The notes under the pieces are model-generated. The model saw only the letters and a program-made list of their open reading frames with translations. It made no database searches and was not told the origin of the DNA. From positions 124,001 through 188,000 of the forward strand of contig NZ_JHXF01000010.1 in NCBI RefSeq assembly GCF_000621845.1: a stretch of DNA of 64,000 nt. Direction: 5' to 3'. The stretch comes from Ruminococcus flavefaciens MA2007 (GTDB taxonomy: Bacteria > Bacillota > Clostridia > Oscillospirales > Ruminococcaceae). Made by a program: the position numbers and the translations under genes. This document shows positions 43,825 to 52,826 of this stretch, piece after piece (the first letter of the stretch is position 1; every line of letters begins with the position of its first letter).

Positions 43825-44652
43825 TTAATATTCGTCGGGCAGTTCGCCGAGCTGGTCAAAGCGGAAAACAGGACCGTCCTTGCAGACATACTTGTTGCCG
43901 ATGTTGCAGCGTCCGCATTTGCCTACTCCGCACTTCATGCGAAGCTCCATAGTAGTATAGACCTGAGTTTCCTTGAAACCAAGTTCTTTAAGTCCTGCAA
44001 GAGTGAACTTTATCATTATGGGAGGTCCGCAGATAAGAACAGTCTTGTTTATGGAAGGATCAAGCTCCTTTACATAGTTAGGAACGAAGCCTACATGACC
44101 GTCCCAGCCCTCCTGCGGATTATCAATGGTAAGGTTTACTTCAATACCAGTGTCATTCATCCACTCGTCAATTATCTCTTTATAATCAACAAGGTCATCT
44201 TTAGAACGTGAACCGTATATTATCTGTACGTCGCCGTAGTTAGCGCGGTTGTCGCGCACATAGTTGATGACCGAGCGGAGCGGAGCAAGACCGATACCGC
44301 CTGCAATAAAGAGGAGGTCCTTGCCTTTCAGCTCTGTCTCAACAGGGAAAGCATTGCCGTAAGGTCCGCGGATAGTTATCTGCTGACCTACGTCCATAGC
44401 ATGAAGCCATGTTGTAAGACAGCCGCATTTCTTTATGCTGAACTCCATGAATTCCTTGTTTGTAGGAGAAGATGTTATAGAGAACATAGCCTCTCCGACA
44501 CCGGGAATCGAGAGCATTGCGCACTGTCCGGGCATATGATCGAAAACCTTGCCACCCTCGGGAGAAACAACTCGGAATGTCTTTACATCGGGAGTATCCT
44601 GTCTTATATCGGTAACTACACCAATGTAAGGTATCAATGTATCATTATTCAT
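43825..44652 (-). CDS. flxA: FlxA-type FAD/NAD(P)H oxidoreductase subunit
   Basis: A 275-residue ferredoxin-NADP+ reductase-fold protein related to AsrB and PyrK. FAD part: MPGQCAMLSIPG and SITSSPT; nucleotide part: LLFIAGGIGLAPLRSVINYV near residue 111; C-terminal [2Fe-2S] binding KCGVGKCGRCNIGNKYVC. In Desulfovibrio FlxABCD-HdrABC this subunit takes electrons from NADH. Start 44652 is the ATG overlapping the flxB stop (TGATG), with GGAGGT eight bases upstream; a longer reading to 44718 runs inside flxB. Confidence 0.88.
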   Translation of the reverse strand: MNNDTLIPYIGVVTDIRQDTPDVKTFRVVSPEGGKVFDHMPGQCAMLSIPGVGEAMFSITSSPTNKEFMEFSIKKCGCLTTWLHAMDVGQQITIRGPYGNAFPVETELKGKDLLFIAGGIGLAPLRSVINYVRDNRANYGDVQIIYGSRSKDDLVDYKEIIDEWMNDTGIEVNLTIDNPQEGWDGHVGFVPNYVKELDPSINKTVLICGPPIMIKFTLAGLKELGFKETQVYTTMELRMKCGVGKCGRCNIGNKYVCKDGPVFRFDQLGELPDEY

Positions 44653-45671
44653 CACTTTACCTCCAATGCTTTCATTACCTTGACGATATTCATGGAAATA
44701 GGACATTTTGCAAGGCATCTTCCACAGCCAACACAGCCGAATTCTCCGTTGTTGTTTGCCGGGAAGTACACAAGCTTATGCATAAATCTCTGGCGGAAGC
44801 GCTCAAGCTGAGTAAGTCTCGGGTTTCCGTGAGCCATCTTTGTAAAATCGGAGTACATACATGAATCCCAGCAGCGGAAACGCTTTATGCCATGACCGGT
44901 GTTGAAATCCTTGATGTCATAGCACTGACAGGTAGGGCATACGAATGTGCAGGTACCGCAGCCGAGGCAGCTCTCGGAGAGTTCTCCCCACTTATCGGAA
45001 TTGAAGTACTCATTGAGCTTGTCGCCGCCGAAATTATCGGTAGTAAGGTTTGCGAGAGGAAGTTTTTTGAGTATCTCTCTTGTCTTAGCACGAACAGCTT
45101 CAAGCTTTGCTGTGTCGCCTTCTTCAAGAAGAGAAGATATCGAGTCGATGAACTTCTGTCCTTTTTCGTTATGGGCCTCGATGAATAAGCTCTCGCCGTC
45201 GCTGTAGCAGGCAGCGTCGCCCTCTGGGGCAGCTGCGTCAATGCCAAATGTACCGCAGAAGCAGGTCTCGGCAGGACGTGCACAAGCCATAGTAACTACT
45301 GTGCCGTGGTCACGGCGGTTCTTATAGTAGCTGTCAACAGGCTCGGCAAGGAACACCTTATCGAGTATTGTAAAGCTTCTTGCGTCGCAGGCACGAACTC
45401 CGAATATTACGAAATCCTCGGATTCCTCACGTACATCAATGACTTCGATGTTTTTGCCTTCCATTTTGAAATCGACAAGATTTTCTGTCTGTGGGAAGAA
45501 GAAATCCTTTGCGCTGCGCAGAGTATTGAGAGCACTGCTGAGCTTCATGCCGCTTTCGTACTTTTTGTACTCAGCCGCACCGTCCTCACGGTCAACAGGG
45601 ATATAGAGAGTCTGTGAAGCTGAGATAGCTTCAAAAAGCTTGTCAAGCTTATCAAGTGATATTTTCAGCAT
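44652..45671 (-). CDS. flxB: Flx-type (AsrA-like) iron-sulfur subunit, copy 1
   Basis: A 339-residue cytosolic protein of the AsrA/4Fe-4S dicluster family. An N-terminal domain with FGVRACDARSFTILD and MACARPAETCFCGTFG is followed by two ferredoxin motifs, CLGCGTCTFVCPTCQC near residue 240 and CVGCGRCLAKCPIS near 320. It would relay electrons between FlxA and FlxD/HdrA. It is paralogous to the next gene. Which of the two corresponds to FlxB and which to FlxC is tentative. Touches its neighbours by one base on each side, indicating coupled translation. Confidence 0.82.
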   Translation of the reverse strand: MLKISLDKLDKLFEAISASQTLYIPVDREDGAAEYKKYESGMKLSSALNTLRSAKDFFFPQTENLVDFKMEGKNIEVIDVREESEDFVIFGVRACDARSFTILDKVFLAEPVDSYYKNRRDHGTVVTMACARPAETCFCGTFGIDAAAPEGDAACYSDGESLFIEAHNEKGQKFIDSISSLLEEGDTAKLEAVRAKTREILKKLPLANLTTDNFGGDKLNEYFNSDKWGELSESCLGCGTCTFVCPTCQCYDIKDFNTGHGIKRFRCWDSCMYSDFTKMAHGNPRLTQLERFRQRFMHKLVYFPANNNGEFGCVGCGRCLAKCPISMNIVKVMKALEVK

Positions 45672-46642
45672 TATTCAACTCCCCTTTCGTGTACTACGGA
45701 CGCTTCGCAGTCATCCTGCTTGTAATCGTTGAGAGGAGCGCGTGATGTGGTATCCTCGCCTGCCTGATATTCGCCGTAAAGGGAGTTTATATCCTTTATG
45801 AACTTGCGATTCAGAAGGTGAAGCGGAATATGCTGTGGGCATACTCTTGAACACTCGCCGCAGTCTGTACATCTTCCTGCTACGTGGAATGCACGGATTA
45901 TATGGAACATATTCTCCTCAAAGCTGTCGGCAGGAGCCTTGTTCTCTACGCCTGAGTTCGGGTTATCGAATACGCACTTCTCGCAAGTGCAGGCCGGACA
46001 GACGTTTCTGCACGCATTGCAGCGAATGCACTTTGAAAGCTCTCCGCGCCAGAAGTCGTAGCGTTCCTGAGCAGTCATATTTTCAAGCTTCTCGACCATA
46101 TCGAAGCGATTTGAGTCAAGGACTTCACCCTCGTCACCTATGAGCTCGTCATAGACAACGTGCTTTTTGCTCTTGCAGGTCGCGCACTTATCAAGGATAG
46201 CCTCATAGAAAGGCATTGTCTCCTCGCCGTAAACGGTATCTATTTTCAGAGTGTAATTCTCGTTCTTTACGCCGAGTATGCCTGTAATGCCCTTAGCCTT
46301 TATCTTTTCTGCGTCGAGCTTAGGACCTCCGGGGATACCAACGATGTAAACGTTCTCGCGTACAACTCTGTGCTCCTTAGTGAGCTGGTTGAAGCTGTAT
46401 GTATCGCAGGGCTTCAGAAAAGCAAGTATCCTGCCTTCTTTTTTACTCTCCTTAACGAGGTACTTGGATACATTTGCAGCTGTAAAATCATCAAAAACGA
46501 ACTCTTTTTCGAGTTCTTCGGCAGTTTCAAAAACAGCAGGGGTGATATCATAAGCAAATTCTCCCCTTTTCCAGCCGATAACGCGGTCAACAGTACCGTC
46601 AGCCAGAAGCTGTTTTGCCTTATTAATCATTGCTTCCTGCAT
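45671..46642 (-). CDS. flxC: Flx-type (AsrA-like) iron-sulfur subunit, copy 2
   Basis: A 323-residue paralogue of the neighbouring subunit: FLKPCDTYSFNQLTKE near residue 75, DKCATCKSK, CIRCNACRNVCPACTCEKC near 207 and CTDCGECSRVCPQHIPL near 258. The start ATG 46642 has GGAGG seven bases upstream and overlaps flxD by 16 bases. It probably forms an electron wire with the other Flx subunits. The B/C naming is tentative. Confidence 0.82.
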   Translation of the reverse strand: MQEAMINKAKQLLADGTVDRVIGWKRGEFAYDITPAVFETAEELEKEFVFDDFTAANVSKYLVKESKKEGRILAFLKPCDTYSFNQLTKEHRVVRENVYIVGIPGGPKLDAEKIKAKGITGILGVKNENYTLKIDTVYGEETMPFYEAILDKCATCKSKKHVVYDELIGDEGEVLDSNRFDMVEKLENMTAQERYDFWRGELSKCIRCNACRNVCPACTCEKCVFDNPNSGVENKAPADSFEENMFHIIRAFHVAGRCTDCGECSRVCPQHIPLHLLNRKFIKDINSLYGEYQAGEDTTSRAPLNDYKQDDCEASVVHERGVE

Positions 46643-47070
46643 CTCAGGTCCTCCAATCTGCGGTTTGGTCCCAGCTTTTTGACAGCCTCAGTGAATTCGT
46701 TCATGGTAGCAGCGAACTTAGCGCCTTCTGCTGCCGATACCCATTCAACTCTTGTTCTGTCGCGTTCGATCCCAAGGAAATCAAGCATACTGAACAGAAG
46801 TGTCATTCTTCTTCTGGTGAAGTAGTTGCCTGATGTGTAGTGACAGTCTCCCGGGTGGCAGCCGCAGAGGATAACTCCGTCAGCGCCGCGCTGGAAGGCT
46901 CTGAGAATGAACATAGGGTTTACTCTGCATGAGCAGGGCACTCTGATTATCTTAACGTTTGTAGGATAATTAAGTCTGTTAGTGCCTGAAAGATCGGCTC
47001 CTGCGTATGAACACCAGTTACAGCAGAACGCAACGATCAGCGGCTGAAAATCTTTATTATCATTTACTTG
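46627..47070 (-). CDS. flxD: FlxD/MvhD-type [2Fe-2S] subunit
   Basis: A 147-residue protein of the MvhD family, which docks electron-donating modules onto HdrA. Cysteine motifs CCNWCSYAGAD, RVPCSCRV and GVILCGCHPGDCHYTSGN are all present. Start ATG 47070 overlaps the hdrA stop by seven bases and has GGAGGT nine bases upstream; a longer reading to 47172 lies inside hdrA. Its position directly behind hdrA is typical of Hdr complexes. Confidence 0.9.
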   Translation of the reverse strand, partial: QVNDNKDFQPLIVAFCCNWCSYAGADLSGTNRLNYPTNVKIIRVPCSCRVNPMFILRAFQRGADGVILCGCHPGDCHYTSGNYFTRRRMTLLFSMLDFLGIERDRTRVEWVSAAEGAKFAATMNEFTEAVKKLGPNRRLEDLRCRKQ

Positions 47071-49055
47071 CATATTGCGTCCACCTCCGACATGATCTGG
47101 CTGTTTGAGAAGCCGTTTAAGTCCATAGCTCCCGACGGACAAGCAACTGTACAAGCGCCGCAGCCCTGACATACAGCAGGGTTAACGCTTGCAACTCTGC
47201 GTATTGCAGTGGTTCTGTCGGGCATTCTGAATTCCTTGTCAACATATGTGATAGCTCCGTATGGACATACCTTTTCGCATGACGAGCAACCGTTGCACAT
47301 GAGCTCGTCAGAATGAGCGACACATGGATTGCAGGTTATGCTGTTCTTAACAAGAAGTCCGATAGCTTTTGCGGCTGCCGCACTTGCCTGTGCAACAGTT
47401 TCGGGGATATCCTTTGGTCCCTGACAGGCACCAGAGAGGAATATACCTGCGGTAGCGCTTTCTACAGGACGGAGCTTCGGGTGTGCTTCTGTGAAGAAGT
47501 CGTTAGTGTCCATCTGAGTTGTGAGCATTGTAGCCAGCGGACGAGCTGTCTTGTCAGGCTCGATAGCCGCTGCAAGAACTACCATATCTGCGTCGATATG
47601 GAGCTGTTCGTTTGCCAGAAGGTCAGAAGCCTGTACATCTATCTTTCCGTCTGAGCGAGGTGTTACCTTTCCTACCATGCCCTTGATGTAGTGAACATTG
47701 TACTGCTCAACTGCACGGCGGTAGAACTCATCAAAGTTCTTACCGGGGGTACGGACGTCGATATAGAACACGTAAACCTCGGTATCAGGATATTTTTCAC
47801 GGATAAGCATTGCGTGCTTGGCAGTATACATACAGCATATCTTTGAGCAGTATGGCTTGCCCTTGCTGTCGTCACATCTTGAACCCACGCACTGTACGAA
47901 TACGATCTTGTGAGGGTGAGTCTTGTCGGAAGGACGAAGCAGTGTGCCGCCGTTAGGACCTGCGGCGTTCATAAGACGCTCAAGCTCCAGCGATGTAACT
48001 ACGTCGGGACACTGGTTATATGCAAACTCATCGTACTTGTCAAGATTTATTGGATTGAAGCCTGTAGCAACTACGATAGCACCGTACTGCTGCTCGATTA
48101 TTTTGTCCTCCTGCTTGTAGTCGATAGCTCCTACAGAGCATACTGACGAGCAGATACCGCACTTGCCCTTCTGAAGCATCATGCAGTAGTTAGGATCAAT
48201 AGTTGCCACTTTTGGTACAGCCTGAGCAAAAGGGATGTATATAGCTGTACGGTTATCAAGTCCCATATTGAACTCGTTGGGGACTTTCTTCATTGGACAT
48301 TTTTCTGTACAAAGACCGCAGCCTGTACATTTTGTCTCGTCAACAAAACGAGCTTTTTTCTTTATCTTGACAGTAAAGTTACCTACAAAGCCCTTTACAT
48401 CGGCTACCTCGCTGAATGAGTGTATGGTAATACGCTCATTCTGTGAAGCCTCTACCATTTTAGGTGTAAGGATACAAGCTGCGCAGTCAAGTGTCGGGAA
48501 GGTCTTGTCAATCTGAGCCATTTTACCGCCGATAGTAGGATTCTTTTCAACGATATCAACATCGAAGCCTGCTTCTGCGATGTCAAGAGCAGTCTGTATA
48601 CCTGCGATACCTCCGCCTATAACGAGAGCACGCTTTACAACAGGACTCTCTCCTGCTGTCAGAGGCGAATTGAGATGAACCTTGGCAACTGCTGCCTTTC
48701 CGAGGATAATTGCCTTTTCTGTTGCAGAAGCGATATCCTTGTGTATCCATGAGCACTGCTCGCGGATATTTGCTATCTCAACGAGATATGGATTCAGACC
48801 TGCTGAAGCAGCAGCCTTTCTGAATGTATTCTCATGCATTCTTGGTGAACATGAGCATACAACCACACCTGTGAGTTTATGTTCTTTAATAGCGTTCTTT
48901 ACGAGATTCTGTCCCGATTCGGAACACATATACTGATAGTCCTGAGAGATAACAACTCCAGGCTCATGCCCCAGCGCTTCAGCTACGGCTTTGACGTCTA
49001 CTGTTGCAGCAATATTAGTACCGCAATGACAGACAAAAACGCCTATTCTTTTCAT
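47064..49055 (-). CDS. hdrA: heterodisulfide-reductase-type subunit A (flavin bifurcation subunit)
   Basis: A 663-residue FAD/iron-sulfur protein, about the length of methanogen HdrA. It has an N-terminal domain (GVFVCHCGTNI; VVVCSCSPRMHENTF), a thioredoxin-reductase-like FAD domain (ALVIGGGIAGIQTALDIAEA, FPTLDCAACILTPKMVE), an inserted ferredoxin (CTGCGLCTEKCPMKK, CGICSSVCSVGAI) and a C-terminal ferredoxin (CNGCSSCEKVCPYGAI, CQGCGACTVACPSGAM). HdrA FAD is where electron pairs are split in methanogens. Here it would join FlxABCD to HdrBC or FrdAB. Confidence 0.93.
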   Translation of the reverse strand: MKRIGVFVCHCGTNIAATVDVKAVAEALGHEPGVVISQDYQYMCSESGQNLVKNAIKEHKLTGVVVCSCSPRMHENTFRKAAASAGLNPYLVEIANIREQCSWIHKDIASATEKAIILGKAAVAKVHLNSPLTAGESPVVKRALVIGGGIAGIQTALDIAEAGFDVDIVEKNPTIGGKMAQIDKTFPTLDCAACILTPKMVEASQNERITIHSFSEVADVKGFVGNFTVKIKKKARFVDETKCTGCGLCTEKCPMKKVPNEFNMGLDNRTAIYIPFAQAVPKVATIDPNYCMMLQKGKCGICSSVCSVGAIDYKQEDKIIEQQYGAIVVATGFNPINLDKYDEFAYNQCPDVVTSLELERLMNAAGPNGGTLLRPSDKTHPHKIVFVQCVGSRCDDSKGKPYCSKICCMYTAKHAMLIREKYPDTEVYVFYIDVRTPGKNFDEFYRRAVEQYNVHYIKGMVGKVTPRSDGKIDVQASDLLANEQLHIDADMVVLAAAIEPDKTARPLATMLTTQMDTNDFFTEAHPKLRPVESATAGIFLSGACQGPKDIPETVAQASAAAAKAIGLLVKNSITCNPCVAHSDELMCNGCSSCEKVCPYGAITYVDKEFRMPDRTTAIRRVASVNPAVCQGCGACTVACPSGAMDLNGFSNSQIMSEVDAICK

Positions 49056-49069
49056 GGTGCTGTCTCTCC

Positions 49070-49453
49070 TTACTTTATGTATTTTCTGAATGCTGTTACG
49101 ATAGCCTGCTGCGGCAGATCATCATCGAGCATTTCGGGTATCTGATTCGGATTCATATGATTATTTCCCTGCTGGCGTACAGCTGCAAGACGTACAGCCT
49201 CAACCACCTTTGCAGGTTCAACGTTACGGGGACATCTGTCTACACAGGCAAAGCAGGTAAGACATTTGTATATGGACTTTGATTTCATCAGAGTCTCGAT
49301 ATCACCGCGTTCTACCATATATACGAACTGATGTGGATGATACTCCATTTCGTCGTATGAAGGGCAGGTTCCCGAACATTTGCCGCAGCGCATACATTTC
49401 AGCACGTTTACTCCGCTTGAGCGCAGGACCTGTTCTTTTAAGTTCTTATCCAT
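49070..49453 (-). CDS. hdrC: heterodisulfide-reductase-type subunit C
   Basis: A 127-residue ferredoxin-like protein with two [4Fe-4S] motifs, CMRCGKCSGTCPSY at residue 20 and CLTCFACVDRCPRN near 64, the complete ligand set of HdrC. It transfers electrons from HdrA to HdrB. It overlaps hdrB by eight bases and has GGAGG before its start. Confidence 0.92.
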   Translation of the reverse strand: MDKNLKEQVLRSSGVNVLKCMRCGKCSGTCPSYDEMEYHPHQFVYMVERGDIETLMKSKSIYKCLTCFACVDRCPRNVEPAKVVEAVRLAAVRQQGNNHMNPNQIPEMLDDDLPQQAIVTAFRKYIK

Positions 49454-50243
49454 TTTGAACCTCCTTCAAGCCGAGAGCCTCAGCGAGCAGATCTGTGAAG
49501 TAATACACGGGGAGCTCTGCATCTGAGTTCTTTTTTAAGTTGTAAAGACACAGTGGACAGGCTGTTATTATCATATCAGCTCCCTGATCCTTAGCCGAAC
49601 GTACAACAGCACTGCTTCTCTTAGAAGCCTGAGCCTTGTCCTCAAGAGTTATATAACCGCCGCAGCATTCGTTTCTCTGGGCGTAGATGACAGGAGTACC
49701 GCCGATCGCTTTTATAAAGTCTTCCATTATTGTCGGATTTTCAGGATCGTCCATTGCAAGTGCTTTTGAAGGACGAAGCAGCAGACAGCCGTAATATGCA
49801 GCGATCTTCTTGCCTTTAAGAGGATTAACCACCTTCTGTGCAAGGTTGTCAAATCCTACTACATCACGGAGCATTTCAAGATAATGATAAACAGTTGTTT
49901 CTCCGTTATATGGCTCCGGAAGTTTGAGATAGTTATTTACCTTTGCTGCCATTTCCTCATCATTGGAAATATCGTAATTGGTTTGCTTTATAACGTTATG
50001 ACAGGCTGAACAGACTGTGATGAGCGGTCTGTTGTTCTCTTTTGCGGAATTAAGTATTCTTACTGCTGAGAGCTTGGTAGCGATTTCGTCCTTTGCGGTG
50101 GTATATGCACCGCCGCAGCACTGCCAGTCAGCAGGTTCTTCAAGATTTATACCGAGACATTCGGCACTCTTCCTTGCATAAGTATCAAGGTCCTTAGCTT
50201 TTGTTCTAAGAGTGCACCCCGGGTAGTAAGTAAAGGTTTCCAT
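49446..50243 (-). CDS. hdrB: heterodisulfide-reductase-type subunit B with two CCG domains
   Basis: A 265-residue protein with two CCG domains that in HdrB bind the two non-cubane [4Fe-4S] clusters. First set: YYPGC at residue 10, DWQCCGG near 42, VCSAC near 79. Second: YGC near 152, NECCGG near 193, ACPLC near 230. All ligands are in place. In methanogens this is the disulfide-reducing subunit; here the acceptor may be an unknown disulfide or it may pass electrons to FrdAB. Confidence 0.92.
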   Translation of the reverse strand: METFTYYPGCTLRTKAKDLDTYARKSAECLGINLEEPADWQCCGGAYTTAKDEIATKLSAVRILNSAKENNRPLITVCSACHNVIKQTNYDISNDEEMAAKVNNYLKLPEPYNGETTVYHYLEMLRDVVGFDNLAQKVVNPLKGKKIAAYYGCLLLRPSKALAMDDPENPTIMEDFIKAIGGTPVIYAQRNECCGGYITLEDKAQASKRSSAVVRSAKDQGADMIITACPLCLYNLKKNSDAELPVYYFTDLLAEALGLKEVQNG

Positions 50244-50267
50244 ATATGTGATTCCTTTCTTGTATGA

Positions 50268-51644
50268 TCAGACCATTTCCTCTGGGTGGAATACTTCGTC
50301 GAAACGCTCGGCAGTAAGGAAACCGAGTTCAACGCAGGCTTCTTTAAGGGAAATATTGTCTTTAAATGCTTTTTTTGCTGTTTTTGCAGCATTTTCGTAG
50401 CCGATATAAGGGTTAAGAGCGGTTACCAGCATAAGAGAATTATGCAGATTATGATGCATTTTCTCCTTATTGGCTTTTATTCCTACAGCACAGTTCTTGT
50501 TGAATGATGTTATTGATTCGGCAAGAAGTCTTGCAGATTGCAGGAAATTATACGCGCATACAGGCATAAATACGTTGAGCTCAAAGTTACCCTGAGAAGC
50601 AGCCATGCCTACTGTTACGTCATTGCCCATTACCTGAACTGCGACCATAGTTACCTGCTCGCACTGTGTTGGATTGACCTTGCCGGGCATTATGGACGAG
50701 CCGGGCTCATTTTCGGGAATAAATATCTCGCCGAGACCGTCACGAGGTCCTGAAGCAAGCCATCTTACATCGTTGGCTATCTTCATCATATCGGCTGCAA
50801 GAGCTTTAAGTGCGCCGTGTGCGAATACTATTTCATCTTTTGAAGTAAGAGAGTGGAATTTATTGGGAGATGATATGAATTTTTTACCTGTAAGCTCGCT
50901 TATCTTTTCAGCTGCCTTGTCAGCAAAGCCCTTTGGCGCATTAAGTCCTGTTCCAACAGCTGTGCCGCCTACCGCGAGTTCTTTAAGCTCTTCGCAAGCA
51001 GAAAGCAGCATTTTTTTATCCTTTTCAAGCGAAGCTCTCCAGCCGCTGATCTCCTGTGAAAATTTGATAGGAGTTGCGTCCTGTAAGTGTGTGCGTCCGC
51101 TCTTAACGACGTCCTCGTTTTCAGCTTCGAGGCGCTTAAAGGTAGCTATAAGAGTGTCGATAGCAGGAACGACCTTGTCTTCAACAGCAAGAACAGCCGC
51201 AATATGCATTGCAGTCGGAAACGTGTCATTTGATGACTGGCTCATGTTGATATCATCGTTTGGGTGGAGCAGCTTTGAACCTGCAATTTCATTTCCTCTG
51301 TTGGCAATGACCTCGTTGGTGTTCATATTTGACTGAGTTCCGCTGCCTGTCTGCCATACAACAAGCGGAAAATGCTCATTAAGAGCGCCGCTTATTACTT
51401 CATCGCAAGCCTGACTGATAGCCGCAAGCTTTTCGTCTGTCATTTTTTCAGGCTTGAGCTCGTGATTTGCAAGAGCAGCAGCTTTTTTCAGTATGCCAAG
51501 TGCATGAGTTATCTCACGCGGCATTGTTTCGATACCTACGCCGATAAGAAAGTTCTCATGGCTTCGCTCGGTCTGAGCTCCCCAGTACTTATCGGCAGGT
51601 ACCTTTACTTCGCCCATAGAATCATGTTCAACGCGATAATCCAT
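50268..51644 (-). CDS. fumC: class II fumarase
   Basis: Interconverts malate and fumarate. The 458-residue protein has the superfamily signature GSSIMPGKVNPTQ near residue 317, TSTQSNMNTNEV-like GSGTQSNMNTNEVIANR near 106, and SSNDTFPTAMHI near 139. Start 51644 follows GGGAGAGGAT; a longer reading to 51692 has no good ribosome site. Placed first in the fum-hdr-flx-frd cluster, it supplies fumarate to the reductase. Unusual for a strict anaerobe, it is the oxygen-stable class II type rather than class I. Confidence 0.95.
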   Translation of the reverse strand: MDYRVEHDSMGEVKVPADKYWGAQTERSHENFLIGVGIETMPREITHALGILKKAAALANHELKPEKMTDEKLAAISQACDEVISGALNEHFPLVVWQTGSGTQSNMNTNEVIANRGNEIAGSKLLHPNDDINMSQSSNDTFPTAMHIAAVLAVEDKVVPAIDTLIATFKRLEAENEDVVKSGRTHLQDATPIKFSQEISGWRASLEKDKKMLLSACEELKELAVGGTAVGTGLNAPKGFADKAAEKISELTGKKFISSPNKFHSLTSKDEIVFAHGALKALAADMMKIANDVRWLASGPRDGLGEIFIPENEPGSSIMPGKVNPTQCEQVTMVAVQVMGNDVTVGMAASQGNFELNVFMPVCAYNFLQSARLLAESITSFNKNCAVGIKANKEKMHHNLHNSLMLVTALNPYIGYENAAKTAKKAFKDNISLKEACVELGFLTAERFDEVFHPEEMV

Positions 51645-51723
51645 TTTAATATCCTCTCCCAGAAAATTATTGGATCCTGTGTCGAAAGACATCAGAATAC
51701 AGTTTAAACTATCACATATAATA

Positions 51724-51752
51724 AGTATAACAGCATATTATGAATAATTCAA
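51724..51752 (-). promoter_or_regulatory. promoter of the fumC-hdr-flx-frd cluster
   Basis: TTGAAT and TATACT, 17 bases apart on minus, about 80 bases before fumC. Confidence 0.6.
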
Positions 51753-51763
51753 ATTCAAGTTAA

Positions 51764-51777
51764 GAATAGCGCTATTC
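51764..51777. promoter_or_regulatory. 14-bp perfect palindrome upstream of the fumC promoter
   Basis: GAATAGCGCTATTC lies 11 bases upstream of the predicted -35. It may be an operator for an unidentified regulator; its sequence is not a Rex box. Confidence 0.4.
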
Positions 51778-51782
51778 AGATA

Positions 51783-51800
51783 TTGATATATAATTAACAA
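51783..51800 (-). promoter_or_regulatory. candidate Rex box upstream of fumC
   Basis: On minus TTGTTAATTATATATCAA matches 12 of the 14 fixed positions of the Rex consensus TTGTTAAnnnnTTAACAA. It lies about 30 bases upstream of the fumC -35 and faces the rex gene. The rest of the 51801-52127 gap is A+T-rich; apart from a short TTGCAT/ATGCAA repeat near 51871-51884 I see nothing I can support there. Confidence 0.55.
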
Positions 51801-52127
51801 TGATATATTTACAAATAATTTATATAATACCTGTACAGTATATTTATTTTTATATTACTGATTTGATAGGTATTGCATTTATGCAACAAACAGTATATTT
51901 TTCATCGCATCAGTCTTACAAAACGTAATAATATAGGGAAATAAAACTAAAAAACCAGTGGTCATTCTTTGATTTTTTTACCGTGAGCGCTGTTTTATTC
52001 AGAAAAATATAGCTTTATTTTTTATGCAAAGCTTATAATTATAGATAGCTATATCGAATATGATAATTCCAAATAATATATAATAGCTGCAAATGATTGA
52101 TATTTTTTTCACAACTTATTATAAAAT

Positions 52128-52154
52128 AGAGAAGCAGTTACCTGCTTCTCTTTT
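52128..52154 (-). terminator. rex terminator
   Basis: AGAGAAGCAG/CTGCTTCTCT with loop TTAC-type four bases. It ends the acn-icd-rex unit and separates it from fumC. Confidence 0.8.
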
Positions 52155-52158
52155 ACAA

Positions 52159-52806
52159 TTATTTGTTTTCGCCTGATTCAAGATTGTTCAATCCATATGA
52201 AAGTGTTGTGAGACTGTCTCCAAGATGAACGTTCTCGACAGCGATACCCTTATGAGTTACTTTCAGGTCATAGTGGGTGAAATTCCAGAACGCCTTGATT
52301 CCACATTCAATAAGAGTGCTCGCAAGCTTTTCTGCCGCATTCATAGGAACGCAGAGAATAGCAGCTACAGGCTTGTTTTCAGCACAGAACGTACTGAGTT
52401 CGTCAGTGCTTCTGACTTTAAGTTCGCCTATCTCTTTACCTATGATATCGGGATTTACATCAAAAGCGCCTATAAGATCAAAGCCTTTGTTGTGAAAATC
52501 AATATGGGAAGCAATTGCTTTTCCGAGATTTCCCGCACCGAGAAGAATCATAGGAGTCTGCTTGTCAAGTCCGAGTATCTTGCCTATTTCAAGACGAAGA
52601 TCGCTGACATTATAGCCGTAGCCCTGCTGACCGAATTCACCGAAGCAGTTGAAATCCTGTCTTATCTGTGATGCTGTCAGTCCCATTTTTTCAGAAAGCT
52701 CTCTTGATGATATCCTTACATAGCCGTTATGTTCAAGCTCGCCGAGAAAACGATAATAACGAGGGAGTCTTCTTATTACAGAGTTTGATATTGAGTCCTT
52801 TGACAT
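52159..52806 (-). CDS. rex: redox-sensing repressor Rex
   Basis: A 215-residue repressor that releases DNA when NADH/NAD+ is high. It has an N-terminal winged helix (RRLPRYYRFLGELEHNGYVR, MGLTASQIRQDFNCFGEFG) and a Rossmann NADH domain with LLGAGNLGKAIASH near residue 90, then GAFDVNPDIIGKEIG. Full length. It follows icd by 20 bases and is the last gene of acn-traX-icd-rex. Two Rex-like boxes flank its neighbours, so it probably controls both units and itself. Confidence 0.95.
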   Translation of the reverse strand: MSKDSISNSVIRRLPRYYRFLGELEHNGYVRISSRELSEKMGLTASQIRQDFNCFGEFGQQGYGYNVSDLRLEIGKILGLDKQTPMILLGAGNLGKAIASHIDFHNKGFDLIGAFDVNPDIIGKEIGELKVRSTDELSTFCAENKPVAAILCVPMNAAEKLASTLIECGIKAFWNFTHYDLKVTHKGIAVENVHLGDSLTTLSYGLNNLESGENK

Positions 52807-52826
52807 TATTATATGCCTTCTCTCTC

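Noticed and set aside
46160-46825. 221-codon plus-strand frame opposite flxC and flxD
   Set aside because: Shadow of the well-supported minus-strand iron-sulfur subunits.
50674-51336. 220-codon plus-strand frame opposite fumC
   Set aside because: A shadow of fumC codon bias; fumC has complete motifs.
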